Origin: Bactericera cockerelli
Lineage: Eukaryota; Arthropoda; Insecta; Hemiptera; Triozidae
Assembly: GCA_024516035.1 (NCBI GenBank)
Contig: CM044961.1
Location: 13,576,439 to 13,640,438, forward strand
Direction of reading: 5' to 3'
DNA length: 64,000 nucleotides
Shown here: in pieces, positions 21,570 through 33,576 of the stretch
Layout: each line of letters begins with the position of its first letter
Numbering within the stretch: the stretch's first letter is position 1
The notes under the pieces: model-generated
What the model was told of the DNA's origin: nothing
Database searches by the model: none
Seen by the model: the letters and a program-made list of their open reading frames with translations, nothing else
Made by a program: the position numbers and the translations under genes

Positions 21570-24500
21570 AGGCGACTTTCATGTTAAGATCGGTTTTCGG
21601 ACAGAATTTATTACTTAAATGTGGCGTGGAATTTGTGCCCAACCGAGATTCGAATTCCGGACATAATGAATGAGTCATCTAGTCAGCCGAACCTGCTTAA
21701 GCAATAACGTAAGTTGACGTGGACATGTTGTTATCGGCAGGGAAACATAGCGAGAAGTAACACAAACGCGCCATGATTTTCATACATGGAACTTATTACA
21801 AGATTACGCCCCAGCGAAGGCTGGCAGCACGAAAAATTGAGTATAGACTCATCAATTGCTCCCCTCCACGGAAATCTTTAGTAAAAGGCGAAAGATTTAT
21901 TCGATCTGAAGGGAAGCCAGAGTTAACAGACAGTGCGGCACCTGAGGTCGGGATGTAATCGAGTGAATAAATAAAAGTGAGAAGTTGCGTATTAATTTTA
22001 GAATAAGCAAGAGAAGTGGTTCTCAACTCTTTTGGTATTGTGAATCCATCTAAAAGTTAGATTCTCTATAAAGCGGAATTAATCTTCATTGCACCTTAAA
22101 AAATAAAACAATACTCCAATATATTTATTCTTGATAGCGTTTATATATTTATTATTTTATTTATTTTCACATTTTTTTGCTTTTTATAACATTTTGAGTA
22201 TAGATTTTTGATTTTTTTTCCTTCACTTTTCAAAAAATTCTATTTTCAGGACAAACATTTAATGTACTTATTTTTTAAAGAATAAAGGTATAATGTGATG
22301 AGAAAAAATATTTCTATCAAAGTTCATAGTAAATATTTTTCAGTTTACACAAAATAAAATATTGCAATGATTTTAATTATTCATTGGAAACACCATCTTG
22401 TATCATATATTGAAGTGGGTACTAACAATGTGAGGAAATAAATGCTGTCAATTCCCCAATAAGTAGGGTCGTATGGCTTGAATTACGGAATCAATTATAA
22501 TAAGCAATCAACGTATTGCATAGATATTCTAAATTGAAGGGGTTTTTGAGGTCATACCGGTCGAATGAATAATGATTCCAAAACCACTATATAAGTATAA
22601 TTGTAAACATTATTTTTTTATTATACCTAAATAATGAGTTTTCCTTGTTTTTTTTTATTTCTTAGCCATGAAACAGCAGCAACTTTAGACGTTTGTGGGC
22701 TGTGTTGCAGCTTGACCATACCGTAGTGCTGGGTCAACACGAGCGCACTGGAAGGTACAAGTACTCTTTACAAACTGTTACCAAATTTTTTATATAAGTT
22801 TTTGGTCAGCTCTGGGATTCAAACCAGGGAACTTCCTCATGGTAAGATAGAATCTTACCATTGGGCTGATCACGCGCTCTTATTGCATAGATATTTGAAA
22901 TTGAAGGGGTTTTTTCATTCCAAGCTCCTTCTGAAGTTGACAGTTCCCGTTCATGAGATCATTAATGGTCGGATATAGCTTTTGTGGCCGAAGTTTAGAG
23001 GTTCCAGTTCCAGACAAAATTAATTTATTCAGGCAAATTCTTATGTTTACCATCAACATGATAAACATTAGGTCGGATATTGATTTTATCTCAAGAAATG
23101 TTTTTCATTCCTACTTAAAAGAATAATGAACAGGTTTTTATAATTGGGACGCCTAACTGAGAAATTTTCTAACAATTAAAAATAAAATTTAGAAATCTAC
23201 CTACCATACTTTTATACAGACATATTTTTTGTACAAACCTTGAGTTTTACTATGTACAACGTATTGGAAAAAAGAGCAAATTCTCACTAACTTTTATATA
23301 ATGAAAGAAACAATATCTAACCCAATTAAAATATTTATCTTTAAATTTATACTGAGACACAAAAAAAGAAGAGAAAATATAACACTACTAATGCAGCAAG
23401 AGTTGAAACTAGAAGTTCCAATGATATACAAAAAAATACCATTATACACAAAATAGTATTTTAAATTGATAAAAATATTTTTAATATAAAAAAATATTCA
23501 TACTTCTTAAACCTATAATGTGCGAATTTTATTCCAAGATTATTTTAAACACACTAGTTTTGTTGAGTGCTGGGTGATTAAAATGGCTGATACCTTATTA
23601 GAATACAGATATTCAAATCCTGTATTAACACCATGATAATTCACAAAATTCAGCTTGGCTTCTTTTTTCATGACTCTTTATTAGAATTAATTCTCTTCCC
23701 CAGGATCAAATAACCTCAGAGGGAAATCCTAAACAGCAATCAAATCACACAACACGAACAAAAATACTCTTGAAAGACACAAAATTTGAACTGAAAATAT
23801 AAGGGGGAAAACACGTGATATTTTTTAAATGGAGTAATATAATATGTCAAAAATAGTATTTACTGACATGTCTAAACAGGGGGAAAAAACGGAGAAGAAT
23901 AGTTTGTCAAAAAATAAAGTAATTACATTAAAATTTTAATATAAAATTCTGCTGAATGTTTTCATGTCATGATTTTCAATTTTTTAAACCAATTCGAACT
24001 TCCAGAAATAAATTGAAATAAAAATCATTCATAATTCACACTAATTTGAATGAAATAGAGCAAGAAGAAGAGAATTGTACATGTAGGTACGTACAATAAT
24101 AATGATTTTTATTCTATGACTGTTTCATTTATTTACTTCTTTATATATAAAAAAAACATAGTTATTATTGCCCTTTTACCCTTGATGGTACAATCTAATA
24201 GCTTTTGCTCCCTATATTTTGATTGGCTGGATTTGAATTTCTGGATATTAGATTGGTAAATATAGTTACTATTATTACAATTATGAGCTGAACTGTGCTA
24301 TTAGATTGTGCCATCAAGGGTAGAGCAATGATGACTGGGTTGCATTCCCCATCACTAGTGATGAACCTCCAGACAGGACATTAACCATTCACATCTCGTG
24401 AAACATTGGGATTTTTTTCCCCAAGATATGTCAAAATATTCTCGATATTTTCGAGACCAGAACATTGTCATATATTATCTCAGTTGTCTGAGACAATCAT

Positions 24501-24589
24501 CTTCGACATCCCAGAACAACCTCAGGCTCGCATCTCTGAAACCTAATCACACGTTGCTTTCATCGCACAGCTCCCGTTAGTACAATCCC
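21570..24589. other. Convergent spacer, hydratase to WIPI2
   Basis: No gene seen. It holds a family C SINE (22663-22878, minus) and AT-rich sequence. A short hairpin pairs TACCCTTGATGGTACAATCT (about 24177-24196) with its complement near 24305-24324 and may be a small MITE. Confidence 0.5.
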
Positions 24590-24905
24590 ACAGTGGCATC
24601 GCACATTACTCCTGCACACTCTGAATCACAGGCGAGATGTTTGTTGCTTTCCCCATCGCACAGCTCCCTTAGTACAATCCGCCACAAGTGGCATCGCACA
24701 TTACTCCTGCACACTGTGAATCACAGGCGAGATGTTTGTTGCTTTCCCCATCGCACAGCTCCCGTTAGTACAATCCGCCACAAGGGCATCGCACATTACT
24801 CCTGCACATCTGTGAATCACAGCAGATGTTTGTTGCTTTCCCCATCGCACAGCTCCCGTTGTACAATCCACAAGGGGCATCGCACATTACTCCTGCAACT
24901 CTGAA
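24590..24905 (-). repeat. Tandem copies of the WIPI2 3' end
   Basis: About four units of roughly 100 bp. Each holds the last codons (VIQSVQE or VIHSVQE then TAA) and some 3' UTR. Read on the plus strand the units share CATCGCACATTACTCCTGCA and GATGTTTGTTGCTTTCCCCA. Several single-base gaps distinguish them. Confidence 0.88.
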
Positions 24906-27900
24906 TCACGGGCGGGAACTCGGAATCATCCTCAAACTGGAAGCCACCGTTGAGCTTCGGCGAAACCGCGTTGGCGATTTCGTTCAGCTTGTCTGACTCT
25001 GGAACAAGAATTTCAACATGTTATTATTTGTTGTTTTGGTCAGGGACCTTATTAAAAAAAAAAAAAAACAAAAAAAAAACAAATAAAATTTCATACAGAG
25101 ATCAAGAGAGGATATTATACTTCCGATCTAGTTATTTTTTATATAAAGTAAGATTATTAGAAAAGTGATTTAGAATAAAATTGTTTGAGTTAGTTTTGTC
25201 TTAAGTATAATAGTGGTAGCACATGCAGAAATTCTTTCACCATCAACCAGTACACCATGATAATACGCAGGTATATATTTTCACCTTTTTAAAAATTTAT
25301 TTAGATCAAGCATTCTGACTTAAATACCTGACATGACATTGGGTGAGTTGCCTTTGAGAATGCCCGCATAGCTACTCAGACCTTCTTAGCATGGAGTAGC
25401 GGGGAGGCAGATATGATGGGAGGAGAGAGGAGGTGTAGCCAGCCATAAGGAGTCGGTTGAACAAAGTGAAGCCAGTCATTGAAATGGAGTGAATGTGTGT
25501 GAAGTCAGCCGTACAAAAGTCAGTTGACCAATGCGAAGACAGTTAGAAATGGAGTGAATATTTGTGCCAGCCGTAAGGAGTCGGTTGTACAAAGTGAAGC
25601 CAGTCACGAATTGGGAGGGTGATAGACGTGAAGCCGGCCATGGGTAGGAAGTGGATGTTTGTGAAACCAGCCAGATGGGTCGGAGGCACATTGGACAGAT
25701 GAGCGGATGTTAAAACAAAGTGAGAGGATAGTCCAGGCCGAATGGAGCGAACAGCGGAAATGCGTGGGGGAAAAGCAGAGAGACAAAATTAACATCACCA
25801 ACTTTATAATTTCCTCTTAAGATCAAAAGGTTGGAGTCGATTCTACATGAAAATATATAAACCATCAGATCGTATTGAACATTGCGACCTAACCTGAGGA
25901 AATATGTAAGATTGCATGATCTGATCTAGAACTAGAGAGCAAAGGATTGGATTGTGCTCTTCCCTAATACCAATGGACAGATGGAGGAAAAATTCAGATA
26001 CTTTTTTACTGTTTAATGTTTGGTCTTTCACATTTAGAGTAACCCAAAGGCCTTACTTTTTTACTACTCAAGATATCCAAAATTATTAAGAATTCCCATG
26101 GACTTCTACTACCATTGAATATAAGATTTTTATGTGTGCATTCCAAATTATGCATGATAATTAAAATTATTACTGCAGACTGATTCTGTTCTGAATATTT
26201 AATAATGGTACATGGTACCAAGAAGGGGGAAAACAAACTCATAACGTAATTCCAATTATTCGAGTAGTGTAATATTTATTACACTTTATCAAATTTCTGT
26301 TGTAATTACTATAATTACACACTATTCCCAAGAATCAGTCTGCAGCAGAGAGTAAGTGTTGTGCAGTGTTTACCTGGACTCTGAGCATTGTGCGGGTCAC
26401 TGCCAGCTCCCGCTCCGTCGGAAGTTTTGAGAGAGCACGAGCTCTTGTCAGAATCAGAGGGGGAGAGGAGGGGGGAGTCCAGACTGTCCTTACGACCGTC
26501 CAACCTGGGGGAGGACATTCATTGCTTATGTTTACTATTTTCTATGGATTTTTTTTTTTACTCTTTAATTAGAAGAACATTTATTACAAACAAATAATGG
26601 TAAACATTAAAATACAAAATTGACAAGATTAATATCATCATAGGGTGGCGTCATCGTGAACGATGGCAGCGAGACAGTGGAGGAATGACTCAGCACTTCT
26701 AACACTATCTTTACAAGGAGGCTAATAATTGGCAAGGGCCCCCAGAACCAAGCCAATGCTGGTCTACTCCCTGTTTATAGTCCCCCAGCCAGACTAGTAT
26801 AAAGATTAATATAAACTGAAAAAATAAATAAATACATATGCCCTAACTTAAGGGCGGGGTTATTGCCTATGGCAATCTCTTCCACTCAACCCTTTGTTGG
26901 ATTCTAACCAGGTTGCTACAGTTAGTTACTAGTACAAGACCTAGCCACTGTGTCCAGTGAAATAAGATTGTCAGAGTGCCTGAAGCAGCAAATTTAGTTT
27001 TCCTTTGAAATCAAATGCGCATGTGTCATGGGCACAGTGCCATATTCTTCTGCTCTGGATGAGGTGTTTTCCATGTATTACAAATTCATGATCTTTATTT
27101 TTTAATATTTATTATGTTGACACATCAGAAAAAATAAAGTTTATAAATAACTATAAACTAAATTTCAAATTTAAAAGGCCTAAAATGAATTTTTTATAAT
27201 TTTCGATAATGGTTTGGTATTTATATATTTTATTTAAAAACGGCCAAATCAGGATATGGTTAGTATAGTCCTTTTCTTTTTTTATAGAGTACCATAATTC
27301 TAATTTATTATTTGAACTTATTTTTTAGTACTCTATTACTATATTATAATATTTAATAACCCAAACTCAGGGATTGCTGTTTAGCTTTTTCCTGTCGTTG
27401 GGGGTTTCCCTGTTATATATTTCCTAGACAGACATAATTTTCTTTGAACTTTCCTCTTGGGGTAGCTAGACTAGCTTCAATAATGATGACTGCTAGGCGG
27501 TCAGAGTTTGTATGTCTAGTCCTCTTGATAGTTGTCCTATCAGACTCACCTATGCTGTCTAATCAGAACACAGTCGCCCCCCTCATAGGGTCAGGTATAT
27601 ACATAGAGGAAGCCATCCGTGGAAGCCACTAGAAGACGAAGCATCTTCTGGATGCTGAAATGAATGAAGTCGGAAGTCAATATTAACACATTGAGGACTA
27701 GCATATGAGAGTTTCAAAAAAACGAAACCAAATATCTAGCGTATAATGCTAGACGCGATGTTAGACGAGAAAGTTAAATGAAAAACCTCCTTCCCCGGGA
27801 AAAAATTATAAGTCGGCCATGCCTCGATAAACTCATCCGCGCCGCAGTCCTGACCCCAACGCGGTTAGTTTGAGATACTATCACTTTTCCCTGAGATACT

Positions 27901-30900
27901 ATTTGAATCCCACCCAGTGCATGAATTTGTCCTCATTAATTTGAGTTTGTGACCACATAATAATAAGACTCTGAGGGTTAGGTGGTAGAAAATGCTTTGA
28001 GCATTAACCTCGCCTGGTGGTTACCTTCTACTAAAGAGTGTTATTATTATTATTATCACTAGCCCAATAAACACAGCTACAACTGCAAATTACTATTATG
28101 TAGTTTCTCAATCCAGCCCTATGTGAGATGCACGGGAGATGGGCTAGTCAGAATCACCTTCACTCAAGTGGTCTTGGATCCTACGCTACCTGGATTACCA
28201 GGAACCTTAACAACTTGACCATCAATCACACTCACGTGGTAACGACGAACACGTTGGATCCTACGCTACCTGGATTACCAGTAACCTTATTTATTTCTTT
28301 ATTTACACTTTATTTATTTTTACAAAACAATCATCAACAAAGAATTAATAACAATAATTTAAAAAAAAAACTAAGAAGTATGTACAAAAAAAAATAATAA
28401 TAAAGATTTAATTAATTTTAATTACAATAATTGTTTTGTAATCCGGGGCGCTGTTAATGCCTTAGGCATTCTGTGCCACTTAACCCCGACCTTAAGTTAA
28501 TGCCTTAGGCACTTGACCCCGACACTTAACCTTAACCACTTGACCACCTATCACACTCACGTGGTAACTTGACCACCTATCACACTCACGTGGTAACTTG
28601 ACCACCTATCACACTCACGTGGTAACGACGCACACGTTGCGCATGCCTTGGAAGGGCAGATGGACGGTGGCGAAGGCCCGCCCCTGGTTGAACACATCCG
28701 TCACCTGGGTGGGGAGGTAGTTAGCTGAGGCGGTGATGGCTTGGGACAGGTAGCCCATCCAGCCCTGGGAGCTGTCGTCGCCCTGTCTTTGCCTGGGGAA
28801 TTATTAGAATTTTTTTTTAGAATTTATGTATATTTGTATTAAATTTTTAGAAAATTTGTTACAATTATTCGTTACTGCGGAATTATTATTAAACATGTTG
28901 GATCAAGTTTTATTTACAAATGACATAGAATATATACATACATAGAAATTAAAATTAACAAAAGAAAACTTGACCAAGGGCGGTGCTAATGCCAACGGCA
29001 TTCTCTTCCGCACTACCCTTTTGTAGGGAATTGTAGGGAAGAGTGGGACTGTTAATAATATCGCCTTATTTATACTGCCTAATGGGGTCACTTGTAAATG
29101 GATTTTTTGAAAATGACAGATTCTATAGTAGATATTCTTTAGGGTACCGTATAGTGGACAGATTCTATAGGGTGGGGAGGTAGTTGGCGGAGGCGGTGAT
29201 GGCTTGGGACAGGTAGCCCATCCAGCCCTGGGAACTGTCCTCGCCCTGTCTCTGCCTGCGGAATTGTAGGGAAGAGCGGGACTGTTAATAATATCGTCTT
29301 ATTTATACTGCCTAATGGGTCACTTGGAACTGGAGTTTTTTTGTTTGTTGAAAATGACTATAGTAGATATAACAGAGAAATACTATCATCATTGGTCAAA
29401 TGACCAAACATAAAAAAGGAAAAAATAATAGTAAAAATGATGTTCTGTAATTTTTATCTTATTTTTTTGTATTATTGTATTTTATTGTATTGTACTGACC
29501 ATTGTACAAATTGTACAATGGTCAGTATTGTACAAATACCAAATAAAAGTTATTCTTATCTTATCTTAGGCATTTGCGCCATCAAAAGCAAGACAAAAAA
29601 AAAGAAAGAGCTCACGTGTGAGAACCCTGCCACTTTAAAGAAAGTCAAAAAAAAAAAAAAAAAAAAAAAAAAACGCGAAATACCCTGAAATAAAAAGACT
29701 TTTAAAGTTGACAAATCGTAAAAAAGCGGCTAAGTATTTCTGACGTCATACTTACCGAGTTGGTACTCAGTCTCACAAAGTCACAAAGAATACTCACAGA
29801 GAGGCGCCGCTATCCTGGCTGGTGTGGTGGGGTGTGGTGCTCTCCAGCTCAAACACATGCACTGTCTCCGTGTTGCTGGAGCACCCTAACTCACCTAACA
29901 TAACCTTGCCTACCCTACCTTTCAGAATAATAATAATAATATCGCCTTTTTTTATACTGCCCGATTAAGACTATGAAAATCCCATTATTCCAGCAGTAAG
30001 CCCAAGTCATATTATTTTGTGGTAAAAAGCCAAAATGGGAGGATAACTTGTCATGTCCCGGCTGGATTTCGAACCCACGACATCTGGATTCTCTGGATTC
30101 ACAGAGTGCCGCCTTTACCACTGAGCTACCGGGACAGACTGATTCTATAGTAGACATAACAGAGAAAGCCACCTGCGCCATCAAAAGCAAGAATAAAGAA
30201 AAAAAAAAAAAAAAAAAAAAAGCGAAAGACCCTAAAATAAAAAGCCTTTTAAAGTTGACAGATCGGAAAAAAGCGGCTAAGTATTTCTGACGTCATATTT
30301 ACCGAGTTGGTACTCAGTCTCACAAAGTCACACAGAATACTCACAGAGAAGCGCCACTCTCCAGCTCAAACACATGCACTATCTCTGTGTTTACCCTGAG
30401 TTGAAATATATACTTAGAGTTCCGGGGTGGTTCCTTTTTTTAGACTTGTTGTACTTATGTTTAAATAAATAAATGTGTTGCTGGAGCACCCTAACTCACC
30501 TAACATAACCTAACACCTAACATAGGAAACTGCAAGCTAGGTCTAGCTGGGGGACGTTAAACAGGGAGAAGACAAGTGTCTTGCTAGAGGACTATAAACA
30601 GAAAACAGACTAGCCAAACCTTACAAGCCAGGCTAGCTTGCAGTTTCCTAAGGGTTTAATGGCTTGTACAGAAAAGTCTAGTCCTCATGATGGTTGATCG
30701 CACATAGAAATATGTAGTTCAGGACGAGCCAACTTTGAAATAAAGTTGGCTGGAGACCATCACGCACCCCTCCAGCTGTAGCCAAGCTGGCTACAACAAC
30801 AACAACAACAACCTAACATAAACTTGCCTACATATATTGTGTATATATTTATTTTTTTTTCTTTATTTTTTTTTCTCGATTATATTGTATTTTAATTTGT

Positions 30901-33544
30901 AATTATTTGTGTTGTATATAACAATAGCCGTTTGCCCTTGCTTTGCAACGGGACTAAATTTCAAATTTACTAAGGCATGGCCGTACTGCTGGACAGCAAT
31001 GCCTTTTTGAACTTTTTATAATTTTTCTGAACAAAGCTATAATGGTTTTGGGGGGGTCAATTCTGAGACATTTTTTGCTATCTCTTACCGTTTTGGCTAA
31101 ACAACTCCGGACAAACAAACAAACATAGGTAGGTAGGTAGTCCTTTTTTCTGTTTTATATATAGAGATGTCCTATCAATAAAGTGTAAATAAATAAATAC
31201 TCACAGAGAGGCGCCGCTATCCTGGCTGGTGTGGTGGGGTGTGGTGCTCCCCAGCTCAAACACATGCACAGTCTCCATGTTGCTAGAGCAACCTAACTCA
31301 CCTAACATAACCTTGCCTACCCTACCTAACAGAATACTAAGGGTTGGGTGGAAGAGATTGCCCAAGGCAATAACCCCGCCCTTTAGTTATGACATGTATT
31401 ATGTATATATTTATTTTTCTTCATTTTTCTTTTCTTCTTATATTATGTTGTATTTTTATTTATAATTATTTGTGTTGTATATATAATATGTCCTATTAAT
31501 AAAGTGTATAAAAAAAAAAAAAAAAAAAAATTCTCACAGAGAGGCGCCGCTATCCTGGCTGGTGTGGTGGGGTGTGGTGCTCTCCAGCTCAAACACATGC
31601 ACAGTCTCCGTGTTGCTGGAGCACCCTAACTCACCTAACATACCCTACCTATACTCACAGAGAAGTGCCACTCTCCAGCTCAAACACATGCACAGTCTCT
31701 GTGTTGCTAGAGCACCCTAACTCACCTAACATACCCTACCTAACAGAATAAAGGGTTGGGTGGAAGAGATTGCCTAAGACAATAACCCCGCCCTTTAGTT
31801 AGGACATATATTATGTATATATTTTTTTTTCTTTATTTTTTTATTCTATTATATTGTATTTTAATTTGTAATTATTTGTGTTGTACATAATATTATGTCC
31901 TATTAATAAATTGTAAATAAATAAATAAAAAATAAAGAAATACTCACAGAGAGGCGCCGCTATCCTGGCTGGTGTGGTGGGGTGTGGTGCTCTGCAGCTC
32001 AAACACATGCACAGTCTCCGTGTTTCTGGAGCACCCTAACTCACCTAACATACCCTTGCCTATCCTACCTGACAGAATACTAAGGGTTGGGTGGAAAAGA
32101 TTGCCTAAGGCAATAACCCCGCCCTTTAGTTAGGGCATATATTATGTATATATTTATTTATTTTTTCTCAATTTTTTTTCTATTATATTGTATTTTAATT
32201 TGTAATTATTTGTGTTGTATATAACACGTTCGTTACCAAGCCAATTTTTTCAAGTTTTACGTAGGGACCGGGCGGTAAAGTCGCTGTTGCAATATTGCAT
32301 CCTGGGGACCAAAATTTTTTTGTTGTTGCATATTTGGCATCGTATTTGTACAAGAATCGATCCTATATCTGTTCTAATACTAACAACCTACCTCAAAAAG
32401 GCCATATATGGATGTCCGGTCCCTCGTTAAAATTTTGATAACAGCCACATGTGTGTTTTCGGTCCCAGAGAAAAACACAAAAACATCCACATATGGCCGT
32501 TCGGTAACGAACGTGATAATATGTCCTATTAATAAAAAGTAAATAAATAAATAAATAAAATATTTTTTCTTTATTTTTTTCTTATATTATATTGTACTTT
32601 AATTTGTAATTATTTGTGTTGTATATAATATATGTCCTATTAATAAAGTGTAAATAAATAAATACTCACAGAGAAGCTCCACTATCCTGGCTGGTGTGGT
32701 GGGGTGTGGTGCTCTCCAGCTCAAACACATGCACAGTCTCTGTGTTGCTGGAGCACCCTAACTCACCTAACATAACCTTGTCTACCCTACCTGACAGAAT
32801 ACTAAGGGTTGGGTGGAAGAGATTGCCTAAGGCAATAACCCCGCCCTTTAGTTAGGACATATATCATGTATATATTTATTTATTTTTCTTTATTTTTTTC
32901 TTCTATTATATTGTATTTTAATTTGTAATTATTTCTGCTGTTTATAATATGTCCTCTTAATAAAGTGTAAAAAAAAATAATAATAAAAAAATAAATACTC
33001 ACAGAGAGGCGCCGCTATCCTGGCTGGTGTGGTGGGGTGTGGCGCTCTCCAGCTCAAACACATGCACAGTCTCCGTGTTGCTGGAGCACCCTAACTCACC
33101 TAACATACCCTAGCCTACCCTACCTAACAGAATAAAGGGTTGAGTGGAAGAGATTGCCTAAGGCAATAACCCCGCCCTTTAGTTAGGACATATATTATGT
33201 ATATATTTATTTTTTTTTCTTTATTTTTTTTTCTCGATTATATTGTATTTTAATTTGTAATTATTTGTGTTGTATATAATACTAGCCGTTTGCCCGTGCT
33301 TTGCAAAGGGACTAAATTTCAAATTTACTAAGGCATGGCCGTACTGCTGGACAGCAATGCCTTTTTGAACTTTTTATAATTTTTCTGGACAAAGCGATAA
33401 TGGTTTTGGGGGGGTCAATTCTGAGACATTCTTCGCTATCTCTTACCGTTTTGGCTAAACAACTCCGGACAAACAAACAAACAAACATAGGTAGGTAGTC
33501 CTTTTTCCTGTTTTATATATAGAGATGTCCTATCAATAAAGTGT

Positions 33545-33576
<32 letters not shown>

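Larger units (their letters stand above)
29792..33091 (-). repeat. Eight copies of WIPI2 exon 6 end plus donor, mixed with retrotransposon tails
   Basis: Copies begin at 29792, 30339 (short), 31199, 31533, 31653 (short), 31942, 32664 and 32997. The parent is at 33811-33905. Each has the donor ACTCAC (complement of GTGAGT), then AGAGAGGCGCCGCTATCCTG to CCGTGTTGCTGGAGCA, then CCCTAACTCACCTAACATA. Between copies lies a retrotransposon tail ending in TAATAAAGTG and A-rich sequence. One remnant (33578) keeps only ACTCACAGA. Confidence 0.93.
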
